A stretch of DNA of 64,000 nt from Chlamydomonas sphaeroides (Eukaryota > Chlorophyta > Chlorophyceae > Chlamydomonadales > Chlamydomonadaceae), in assembly GCA_001662425.1 (NCBI GenBank), contig BDDC01000031.1, forward strand, positions 1-64,000, given 5' to 3'. Below are positions 24,887 through 33,700 of the stretch, in pieces; position 1 is the first letter of the stretch, and each line of letters begins with the position of its first letter. A program made the translations under genes and the position numbers. The notes under the pieces were generated by a model. That model was given only the letters and a program-made list of their open reading frames with translations, was not told the origin of the DNA and did no database searches.

Positions 24887-24909
24887 GATACACTGCGTAA
24901 TTTTGTAAA
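24887..24909 (+). repeat. 23-bp dispersed repeat, copy 3
   Basis: GATACACTGCGTAATTTTGTAAA, identical to copy 1 and inverted relative to copy 2. Copies 2 and 3 bracket 21116-24909 as an inverted pair. Confidence 0.85.
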
Positions 24910-25182
24910 TGGAGTGAGCGCAGCTTCCGTATGCAGGTGGCTCAGGCGCCTGGAGCCCATGCAGTAGACAGGGCGGCGGCGGGTGGTACTCAGCGACGCC
25001 TTGGTCGCATCAATTGACATGTCTGTGACTATAATTGTTTTCTTGAGGTAGACACTCCCTCCAACACATCCTTCATGAGAGTCACTGATACTCCTGCGAC
25101 TGCGGCATCGACGAGAGAGACTGTAACTGCGGCATCGACGAGAGAGACTGCGAGAGAGACTCTTCATCATGGAACGAACACC
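24910..25182. other. Spacer, mostly without a recognised feature
   Basis: This 273-bp stretch contains an A/T-rich section (gactataattgttttcttgagg) and, near its right end, two copies of actgcggcatcgacgagaga. An in-frame extension of the following gene from 25075 would translate this repeat as Thr/Ala/Arg-rich sequence, which looks non-conserved. No RNA gene seen. Confidence 0.4.
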
Positions 25183-26103
25183 ATGGACTACCCACCATTT
25201 GTGATCCTGGTCGACATTGACGGTACTGTCATCGGTGATATTGACGCGCAACTCATCGAGTACCAGGTGCTCATCCAGAGCTCCAATGCGAAGCGCATGC
25301 GCAAAAACATGGCATCGGTGCAGGGAAAGCACTTCAAGGAGCAGCTCGTGCAGCAGCTCATGAACGGCCTTATGCGCCCCGGGTTTTCTGCATTCTGTGC
25401 GCAGTGTAGCATACTAGGCATCCCGGTCATGCTGTACACGGCCGCCGAAGACGAGTGGGCGAGCTTCCTGGTTCCAAGGATCTTACAAGCGGTGCGCCTG
25501 GAGATCGCACGCGACGTGCACAACGCGCCCAAGGACTTCAAGTTCGCCAAGGTCTTTTCCAGGAGGTTCTGCGAGATGAAGCCGGGGGGTGCGTGTCGCA
25601 AATCATTGGCGCGCATCGCCAAGGACATCCACGGTGCGCTCCGCAAGAACTATACAATGAGTGCCGGCGTCGGCGCGCTGCTGAAGCGCGTCATCCTCAT
25701 CGACAACACCGCCGGCGTGCTGCAGGAGAAGGCTCAGATGGTGCTCGTGCCAACGTACAAATTTGCGTTGCCTTACGACGTGACCAATAACCTCGACCAC
25801 ACTGATGCCCGCACCATGAAGAAAGTCAAACACATGCTCGCGACGGAGGCCGAATTCGTGCGCAGCAGCGCACCCGGTAGCAGCAGCACGGCGGCGCTCA
25901 TCGACCCCATGTCGGTCACCGCTCTGCGCGCGTGGCTCTTCCACACGATCGCACGGCACCTCAAGGAGCACGCGGCCTCCTACGACGCAGAGCGATCACA
26001 GGACCCCGTGTGGCGAACCCTGCGCGCGCGGACGGTGGCGTACATGCGTGAGCGCAAGCCTGCCAGTGGGGCTCTGCTGACGCGCTACTTGACGGCAGTA
26101 TAA
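25183..26103 (+). CDS. HAD-superfamily phosphatase-like protein
   Basis: A protein of 306 residues from the ATG at 25183 (MDYPPFVILVDIDGT). HAD motif I is VDIDGT, with the catalytic DxD at its centre. IPVMLYTAAEDEW matches motif II (hydrophobic strand then Thr), and VILIDNTAGV resembles motif IV. The overall shape recalls NLI-interacting/CTD-type phosphatases. Substrate unknown; a role on RNA polymerase or another phosphoprotein is only inference. RPB1 here lacks heptad CTD repeats. It stops in a palindrome. Confidence 0.72.
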   Translation: MDYPPFVILVDIDGTVIGDIDAQLIEYQVLIQSSNAKRMRKNMASVQGKHFKEQLVQQLMNGLMRPGFSAFCAQCSILGIPVMLYTAAEDEWASFLVPRILQAVRLEIARDVHNAPKDFKFAKVFSRRFCEMKPGGACRKSLARIAKDIHGALRKNYTMSAGVGALLKRVILIDNTAGVLQEKAQMVLVPTYKFALPYDVTNNLDHTDARTMKKVKHMLATEAEFVRSSAPGSSSTAALIDPMSVTALRAWLFHTIARHLKEHAASYDAERSQDPVWRTLRARTVAYMRERKPASGALLTRYLTAV

Positions 26104-26115
26104 GACATTGTCTTA
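26101..26115. terminator. 15-nt palindrome over stop codon
   Basis: TAAGACA-T-TGTCTTA begins with the TAA of the HAD-like gene. It has the same 7-1-7 geometry as the palindrome at 19978. Confidence 0.5.
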
Positions 26116-26132
26116 GAAGAGTAGCAAAAGAA

Positions 26133-26843
26133 ATGACGTCTGCGGAGTCGAAGACGACGATCTTATCATTTGACGTGGGCATCCGACACCTAGCGTATTG
26201 CCTGCTGTCCGTGCCAGACTCGCGCGATGTGGCTGGTGCCTGCATCCTGGACTGGGACGTCATTGACCTCGGCCCGGTCAGCACGGTGGAACACTGTGCG
26301 CAGGCGCTGCTGACAGTTCTGCACGACCGTTTTCACGACGTCGTGGCCGACATCGTCCTCGTGGAGCGCCAACCCAAGCACCGCTCCATCATCATGGTGG
26401 CAGTCCAGATGTTCCTGTGCTCCTATTTCACGCTGGCCAAGATCGTAAGCGGTACCGAGAGGGTCCGTGATGTGCGCTTCATCAGCGCACAACGAAAGCT
26501 GCTAATGGTGCACGGCGCTGAGATTCCGAAAGAGCCGAAAGTAGTCAAACATCAGGAGTCAACACTACGCGGCACAAAGTCAAACTACGCGGCCAACAAG
26601 AGGTACGCGGTGGATACCACCGTGCACTATTTGCACGAGGTGCTGCAGGACTTTGCGAGCTGGGCGCTGCTCATGACGTACTCTAAGAAGGACGACATGT
26701 GTGATGCGTTCCTTCAGGCCGTTGCGTATGTGGAGGGCGGCGGCCAGTGCGGTCGTGTGCATAGCAACCAGACTTCTAACAATAATACATACAAGAGGAG
26801 GACCAGGACCAAGACCGGCAAGGGTCGTAGGCAAAGAAGATGA
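26133..26843 (+). CDS. RuvC-like Holliday junction resolvase (poxvirus A22 type)
   Basis: A protein of 236 residues with a basic C-terminal tail. RNase H-fold acidic residues are in place: ILSFDVGIRHLAY near residue 15, DIVLVERQP near 75, and SKKDDMCDAFLQA near 190. The enzyme cuts branched DNA, resolving replication concatemers before packaging. It lies between the HAD-like gene and a structural gene on the same strand, with 29-67 bp spacers. The tail (RRTRTKTGKGRRQRR) likely binds DNA. Confidence 0.9.
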   Translation: MTSAESKTTILSFDVGIRHLAYCLLSVPDSRDVAGACILDWDVIDLGPVSTVEHCAQALLTVLHDRFHDVVADIVLVERQPKHRSIIMVAVQMFLCSYFTLAKIVSGTERVRDVRFISAQRKLLMVHGAEIPKEPKVVKHQESTLRGTKSNYAANKRYAVDTTVHYLHEVLQDFASWALLMTYSKKDDMCDAFLQAVAYVEGGGQCGRVHSNQTSNNNTYKRRTRTKTGKGRRQRR

Positions 26844-26910
26844 ATAAGATCAAAAAGATTTAAGGGTAGGGCGCGTTGAGGGTTGATTGCATCGGGCCTC
26901 ACAAGAGAAC

Positions 26911-28821
26911 ATGCCGATCGAGGATGTCAACTATCTCTATGACAACTGCGTCAAGGATTCGTTCATGTTTTTCATCGACAGCACAAGGCGCGATCGCGCC
27001 TTCTATCCCGAACCCAATGAATATGTAATTACCTTTGAGGAGCCGCTGAAGTTTGTGTACGGCCTTGACATCCTGGACGCGGCCATGCCCAACACCATGT
27101 ACAACATCGACAACCACAACTGCCGCATGGTCGTCGTCACATTGAGCGGCAGCCAGGCAGATGGCGATGTCGAAGCATACAACGCTCGCCTGCCGCTGCT
27201 CCTCCTGGAGCAGCAGAACAACGCCGTGTTTGACAAAGCCTTTGGGAGCTTCATCGCGTTCGAAGCATCCCTCGTCAACCGCGACGACTGGCTGCTGCAC
27301 CCAGAGTTGACAGAATACATCAGCAGCACCTTGGACGCGGACGATCTGCCGGTGCGCTCGCCCTTTGATGCGACGCTCCTGTTGGTCGTCTCCCGTTTCG
27401 AGGGGCTGCCCGTCATCCGACTGGAGGACATTGCAAATAGTGATCGCGCTGGCTACCTCGAGAACACTGTGCAGTGGACGTCGTTCACTACCAACGGGGA
27501 GACGTACCTCCTGCCGGCAACCCATCGTGCGGCGGAGCTGCTCAGGACGTCACAAGACGTCGGTCTGCCCATCGATGCGATCTACCTCACACACGACCCA
27601 TCTCGCGGCGGCTGGTGTGCAACCCTGACCAGCACCATCACCGTGCCACCCGCGTACGGCAGCGCTGCCTACATATTCACCAAGGCGGATGTCCTGCTGC
27701 CAACCATCGAGTACAGCACTATTACGCAACGCGCGATCAAGCTGGAGTTGGGACAGTACAACGTGAACACCCTACAAGCCGAGGTGCAGATCGCGCTGGA
27801 ACCATACAATATTCTTGTGGTGGGCTCTGATCGTGCAGAGTCGTCTGACCTGACGAAGCAGGGTCGCATGAAGTTCTTGTGCATAGACCAACCGTTTCTC
27901 TTGAACATGGAGCTCAGCACGGTGCGCGCCAACATTGGCTTTGATGGGTACAGTACCGAGGGTTTGACGGAACACATCAAGGCATACTACAACCAGAACC
28001 AACGCCTCTTTGCAAGCGTCTATGACGCGGTGGGTCAACGGTTCTACATCACGTCCCCTGGCGTGGTGAACCTCCTCGGCATCCGGTACATCAAGCTGCG
28101 GTGTCCCGAGATCGAGGAGCACCTGTCTAGCAGCGTGACGTTCAACGCGTTCTCCACAGGGATCGGGGTCTTCAAACTCAACGACCCTCGTGACATTTCC
28201 AACTTGCGCTTTGACTTTTCAACGTTTCTGCAAAAGCCTTTTCACCCCATTGGAAAGCTGCACCGCATGACGCTGCGATTCGAGATGCCCACTGGTGAGA
28301 AGTACGACTTCAAAGGCTACAACCACAACATCCTCATCTCCATCAAGTACTACGCACCAAGCATGGGCCGTGTGTTCAAACAGTCTACCCTGAACCCCAG
28401 TTACGACCCCGATTACATGAAGTACATAACGAATCTAGCGCACAACACGGTGCTAGATGAACACCGGAATCTAAACGACGACGACGACGATGACGGCCAG
28501 GACAGTCAGGGCAGTCAGGGCAGTCAGGGCAGTCAGGGCAGTCAGGGCAGTCAAGAAGAAGATGATGATGACAATGAAAATGAAAATGAAGAAGATGAGG
28601 TTGTGATCGACTCTTCGGATCTCCAACAACCTCGATACAATAGTCTCCAACAACCTCGATACACTACTCTCGATACGGAACGCTTCAAGACAAACCAGGT
28701 CATTCACACGGGCGATGAGGATGACGATGTAGATGAAGATGTAGAAGAAGATGAGGATGTAGAAGAAGATGATGAGAGCGACTACAAGGCGTATGCGCGC
28801 TCTGTACTACAAGAGCTCTGA
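26911..28821 (+). CDS. Virion structural protein, minor capsid type
   Basis: A protein of 636 residues from the ATG at 26911. The N-terminus has the pattern DSTRRDRAFYPEPNEYVI followed by EPLKFVYGLDILDAAMPNTMYNI. This resembles a giant-virus virion protein family in which a RD-x-YP-P-x-x-Y motif precedes jelly-roll-like strands. The C-terminus has a GSQ repeat (28502-28556) and long acidic Asp/Glu runs. Family placement is from memory of the motif. It ends 4 bp from the convergent 28826 gene. Confidence 0.68.
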   Translation: MPIEDVNYLYDNCVKDSFMFFIDSTRRDRAFYPEPNEYVITFEEPLKFVYGLDILDAAMPNTMYNIDNHNCRMVVVTLSGSQADGDVEAYNARLPLLLLEQQNNAVFDKAFGSFIAFEASLVNRDDWLLHPELTEYISSTLDADDLPVRSPFDATLLLVVSRFEGLPVIRLEDIANSDRAGYLENTVQWTSFTTNGETYLLPATHRAAELLRTSQDVGLPIDAIYLTHDPSRGGWCATLTSTITVPPAYGSAAYIFTKADVLLPTIEYSTITQRAIKLELGQYNVNTLQAEVQIALEPYNILVVGSDRAESSDLTKQGRMKFLCIDQPFLLNMELSTVRANIGFDGYSTEGLTEHIKAYYNQNQRLFASVYDAVGQRFYITSPGVVNLLGIRYIKLRCPEIEEHLSSSVTFNAFSTGIGVFKLNDPRDISNLRFDFSTFLQKPFHPIGKLHRMTLRFEMPTGEKYDFKGYNHNILISIKYYAPSMGRVFKQSTLNPSYDPDYMKYITNLAHNTVLDEHRNLNDDDDDDGQDSQGSQGSQGSQGSQGSQEEDDDDNENENEEDEVVIDSSDLQQPRYNSLQQPRYTTLDTERFKTNQVIHTGDEDDDVDEDVEEDEDVEEDDESDYKAYARSVLQEL

Positions 28822-28825
28822 CTGT

Positions 28826-29329
28826 CTACATGTAGCTCGGCGCCCACGCGTCTCCATCAAACGCCTCGATCTCGGCGGAGCCGGGGGTAGCCGCCATTCG
28901 CTCTTCAAGTTCAGCATCGGCCGCCGCAGTATCGGGCTCCTCGGGCAAGGGGGCGCTGTCCATGAAGTCGATGTTCTCATCTGCGGGGTCTGAGGGTGTG
29001 GTGGTGTCCTCAATCGCCGGACCATCGAGGCTGTAGTCGTACTCGTTGCCTGGGTAGTCCTCGTAGGTGGCGATGCCGGTGGGCTGCGAGAAAGACTCGG
29101 TCTCCTGTTGTGATTGAGCGTACGCCTGGGCATAGATGTCGAGCAGCGCGTCACGAGAGCTGTCGACGCCATCAGGCACATGCGAGGTGGCCGCGATGCT
29201 GACCTGAGGCCGCGATGTAGTAGTTGGTACGATGGCCGGGCGCTGCGAGAAGTTCAGTGAGCCACCGAGCGTGCTAATAAGTATGAGCAGGACCAAGAGG
29301 ACTGCAAACATCAGCAGGAGCTCCTTCAT
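28826..29329 (-). CDS. Small virion-type membrane protein
   Basis: A protein of 167 residues. One N-terminal membrane segment (LLLMFAVLLVLLILISTLGG) is followed by a long acidic ectodomain. It ends in AFDGDAWAPSYM, a short C-terminal motif pattern (IExFDG) common in giant-virus membrane proteins. No cleavable signal features are evident. Likely a single-pass protein of the virion membrane. Confidence 0.7.
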   Translation of the reverse strand: MKELLLMFAVLLVLLILISTLGGSLNFSQRPAIVPTTTSRPQVSIAATSHVPDGVDSSRDALLDIYAQAYAQSQQETESFSQPTGIATYEDYPGNEYDYSLDGPAIEDTTTPSDPADENIDFMDSAPLPEEPDTAAADAELEERMAATPGSAEIEAFDGDAWAPSYM

Positions 29330-29472
29330 GCTTGATATATATGATTTGGCTGCACAAACTACACAATCTTGTTGATCTGTCTACAGATTTTTTTGCCGTG
29401 TTCTTTCTTCCGCTTCATACGTCTGTACAGGCTAATAAGATGTGAGCACCAAGAACTAAAGAACTGGTGGAG

Positions 29473-30681
29473 ATGTCTAAGAGACAGTCCACCGACCAGC
29501 AGCCCATGACCAGCCACGGCTTTCGACGGGCTGAGGTCATCAAAGAACTGCGCCGGTCGCTGCAGTCCGCGGATGAGGATTCCCGGGAGCGCACTTGCTA
29601 CATGGTCGCTGAATTGGCATGCACCGTGGCCGAATGGCCGCGCCTGGCCGAACTCTTGGTGACCGAGTTTGTCCAGCACCGCATCAACAGCGCCGCTGCG
29701 GGGACGGTGCGCATGGCGCAGTTGCTCCGTGCTCTGGGGGAGTGTAAGCAGGTTGAAGAAGCGCAGTGTACCCTGTGCGAGATGGCCCTGCTGCTCATGA
29801 TGCAGCCCTACAAGAAACAAATTGACAGTGTGCGCCCCTGTATCAGCATCGCAGGGCTCGGGGTGTCGAGTAGTCGAGCCTCCAAAGCGGCGCTACTGGT
29901 GGAACAGGTTTCCTCCAAGGAAGCGCAGCAGATCTTTTCGGCGCTCGTGTACTATGTGGAAGCTCGCGACGCAAGGAACGCGGCGGCGGTCGTCATGTTG
30001 GCCCTGCAGCCTGGGGTGGTGACGAGCGCGGATCTCTCCTACGACACGAACTATGACTTGGCATGGCGTGACCCGGTGACCGACGGCATCCTGCAGCCGG
30101 ATGGACCTGTCCAGCACTTGTGGAAATTGCTGGTCTCCATCGTGCCGCCGAGTACCCTGACCGCAGAGTACGTCGATGCGCTGTACACCATATTTAGGGC
30201 GTGTTACAAGAGGGGCAAACGCACTGCGCGCGCCATACTGCTGGTCTACGCGTATGCTGCCGCTTGCAAGGGTGACAGCGTTCTCGCGTCATCGGAACGT
30301 ATCAATGAGGTTGCGCGCATCCAGCGTATGTCGCAAGGCGTGCGCAAGGCGCTGCCCGCCATCACCGCGGAGCTGGCGGAGCTCTCCGCCGACTCGACTC
30401 CTAACTCGATTTCTGACTCGTCGATTTCTGACTCGATTTCTAACTCGATTTCTAACCCGATTTCTAACTCAATTTCTAACCCGACAGCAGGATCAAGCCA
30501 GGATCCGAGGAGTTCCGAGAAGAAGAAGAAGAAGAAGCGTTCGACAAACAAGGTGCACATGGCCACGCCGGCGCAGCTGAACATCAGCATCGATGATACT
30601 CCTGCGAGTCAAGTCGAGCAGGGCGCCGCCGCCGCATGCCTGGAGTACCTCAACTTCTACACGACAACGACGAGCATATAA
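29473..30681 (+). CDS. Conserved nucleocytovirus protein, unknown function
   Basis: A protein of 402 residues from ATG 29473 (a GTG 6 bp upstream is in frame). The N-terminal region (FRRAEVIKELRRSL, ERTCYMVAELAC, WPRLAELLVTEFV) matches a helical protein I recall as conserved in giant viruses next to replication and transcription genes. The C-terminus has a Ser/Ile/Asn repeat (30400-30480) and a lysine cluster KKKKKKR that may act as a nuclear localisation or nucleic-acid-binding patch. Function unknown. Confidence 0.62.
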   Translation: MSKRQSTDQQPMTSHGFRRAEVIKELRRSLQSADEDSRERTCYMVAELACTVAEWPRLAELLVTEFVQHRINSAAAGTVRMAQLLRALGECKQVEEAQCTLCEMALLLMMQPYKKQIDSVRPCISIAGLGVSSSRASKAALLVEQVSSKEAQQIFSALVYYVEARDARNAAAVVMLALQPGVVTSADLSYDTNYDLAWRDPVTDGILQPDGPVQHLWKLLVSIVPPSTLTAEYVDALYTIFRACYKRGKRTARAILLVYAYAAACKGDSVLASSERINEVARIQRMSQGVRKALPAITAELAELSADSTPNSISDSSISDSISNSISNPISNSISNPTAGSSQDPRSSEKKKKKKRSTNKVHMATPAQLNISIDDTPASQVEQGAAAACLEYLNFYTTTTSI

Positions 30682-30723
30682 AGTATCTCTTAGGGGATGT
30701 AAAAGGTAGAATCTCAAAAACTC

Positions 30724-33700
30724 ATGACGTTGTACAAGGAGCTGTCGTACGATGGCGAGGAGTGTGTGTCGCAGATCAAGGGCATCCAGTTTTGCATTAT
30801 GGGGCCTGACGAGATCCGGAAGCGCTCCGTGGCAGAGATTACTAAGACCGACACGTACAACAACAACGAGCCGGTGCCCAATGGGCCCTTTGACCCCCGC
30901 ATGGGGGTCATTGACAACAACAAAATATGCAAGACGTGCGAGCAGCGGAACACCTTTTGCCCGGGTCATTTCGGGCACATCGAGCTCGCCCGGCCGCTGT
31001 TTTACGTGCAGTTCTTTGGCATTGTGCAGAAGCTCCTGCGCTGCGTCTGCTTCCGGTGCAGCAAGCTCCTCGTGGACATTGACGACGAAACGATTGCGGC
31101 ATTCCTGGCAAAGAAACACACGCGTCAAAAGCGATGGGAGTACATGCACAAACTCTGTTCCAACGTCAAGCGCTGCGGCAAGGAGACGATTGACGGCTGC
31201 GGCGCACGCCAACCGGACCGTGTGACCAAGACGGATGCACTCAAGATCATGATGGAGTGGAAGGAGCTGCCGGATGCCGGAGCCGGTGGTGCAGAGGATG
31301 CCGGAGCGGGAGTCGGAGCCGGAGCAACAGGAGCCGGTGACCAGACTGTGCGCCGACAGGTCTTTGGGCCCGACGACGTGCTGCGCATCTTGCGCCGCAT
31401 GACGGATGCCGACGCCGATGCGCTGGGCTTTTGCCCCAAGTACAACCGGCCCGAGTGGATGATCTGCACCGTCCTGCCGGTGCCGCCGCCGTGTGTGCGG
31501 CCGTCGGTGCGCAGTGACACGGGTGTGCGCAAGGAGGACGACTTGACGCACAAGCTCTTTGACATCATCAAGTACAACAACCTCGTCAAGAGCAAGATCG
31601 ACAAGGGCGCGTCCTACGACAGCGTCGAGTGGCACGTGGCCGCCCTGCAGCAGCACGTGGCCTGTCTAGTCGACAACTCGGGATCTTTTGTCTCGGTGTG
31701 CATGCGCACCGGCAGGACCTTTCGCACCATCTGCGACCGGCTCAACCGAAAGGAGGGTCGCATTCGAGGCAACCTCCTCGGAAAGCGCGTGGACTTTTCG
31801 GCACGCACCGTGATCACACCAGACCCCAACATCAGCATCGACGAGCTGGGCGTGCCCCTGCGCATCGCCATGACGCTGACCTTCCCGGAGGTCGTCAACA
31901 TGTACAACATGGAGCGGATGTACCGGCTCGTGCGCAACGGGCCGGACGTGTACCCCGGTGCCAAGCACGTGCGCAAGGGCACGCGCACCATTCGCCTCAA
32001 GGGCAACAACGTGGACGCGCTGGTGCTCGAACAAGGCGACATCGTCGAGCGCCACCTGCTCAACGGCGACTACGTGCTCTTCAATCGCCAGCCGTCGCTG
32101 CACAAGATGAGCATGATGGCCCACCGCGTCCGCGTCATGCAACACAACACGTTTCGGCTCAACGTGTGCGTCTGCAGCAGTTACAACGCCGACTTTGATG
32201 GCGACGAGATGAACATGCACGTGCCGCAGTCCCTCCAGAGCCACGAAGAGATCGTGCAGCTGGCGGCGGTGCCCCTGCACATCATCAGTCCTCGGCACGC
32301 CAAGCCCATCATCAGCATCGTCCAGGACGTGGCGCTGGGCGTCTTCCGGATCACGCAGGGTCACATGTCGGTCAGCAAGAAGCAGCTGTTCAACCTGACC
32401 TGCAGCAACCCGCTCTTCACCGCCGTGCTACCGGCACCGGCGCTGGCTGATGAGCAGCGCTGGACGGGCCGACAGCTGCTATCGACCATCATCCCCCCCA
32501 CCGTCATGCTGTCCATGTACCCTGACAAAAAGTCGGACGAGCCCGGCTTTGTGCCGGACGACCACCACGTGCGCATCCGCTGCGGCACGCTCGAGTCGGG
32601 TGTGCTGACGACCAAGGCCTTCAACGAGCCGGCGCGCGGACTGGTGCGCAACATCTTCAACGAGGGCGGCCCCGAGATGGTCACCATGTTCCTCGACAAC
32701 ACGCAGAAGCTCATCTGCGACTGGCTGGTGCTGTCGGGCTTCTCCGTGGGCATCTCGGACCTCCTTGCGCCGGCGCTGAAACGCGAGCGCATCCGTCTGC
32801 AGATCAAGGAGATGCACGAGAGCGTGGGCACCAAGATCGCAGCGCTGCACGCGGGCGAGATGAAGAACGTGTCGACGCTCGACAACAGCGCCTTTTTTGA
32901 GAGCCAGGTCAGCTCGGTGACGAGCTCCAACATCAAGGCGGTGGAGAACATCGCGCTGGGCGACATTGATGTGCGCAGCAACCGGATGTTGAACATGATC
33001 AAGGGCGGCTCCAAGGGCGGCCCCATTAACTTTCTGCAGATGCTGGGGTGCGTGGGCCAGCAGATCATCGACAACCGCCGCATCCCGGACGGCTTTGACA
33101 ACCGGACCCTGCCGCACTTTACCAAGTATGACGACGGCGCGCAGAGCCGCGGCTTCGTGGAGCACTCCTTCGTCGAGGGCCTGACGCCACAGGAGTTCTT
33201 CTTCCACTCCATGGCTGGCCGCGTGGGCCTCATCGACACCGCCGTGCGGTCGGTGACGTGGGAGACGCCGGTGTACATCTCGGGGGACGGCGGCGCCAGC
33301 GTCAAGTGGGTGCGCATCGGCGAGTGGGTCGACGGGCTGATCGAGTCGCGCAAGGACCGCGTCAATGTCTACCCCGAAGATCGTAACCTGGAGATGCTGG
33401 AGCTCGGCGAGTCGGAGTGCTACATCCCCACGCTCGACGACACCGGCGTCGTGACCTGGGGCAGCCTGTCCGCCGTCACGCGCCACGACCCCGGCGAGCG
33501 CCTGTACCGGGTGAAGACCAGCAGCGGACGCGAGCTCACGGTGGCCGAGAGCAAGTCGCTGCTCATCTGGAGCGCGGCGGAGAAACGCTTCATCGAGACG
33601 GACTCGCCCGACGTCAAGGTCGGCGACATGGTCCCCGTCGTCGCGCGCCTACCTGCGCCACCCAACCCGGTCAGGAGCGTTTCTCTGACGGAGTACCTGC

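Noticed and set aside
21116..24909. A 3.8-kb transposon bounded by the inverted 23-bp repeats
   Set aside because: The segment contains poly(A) polymerase, a core viral gene, and no transposase. A third copy elsewhere and the adjacent gap make the pairing uncertain, so it is kept only as a repeat observation.
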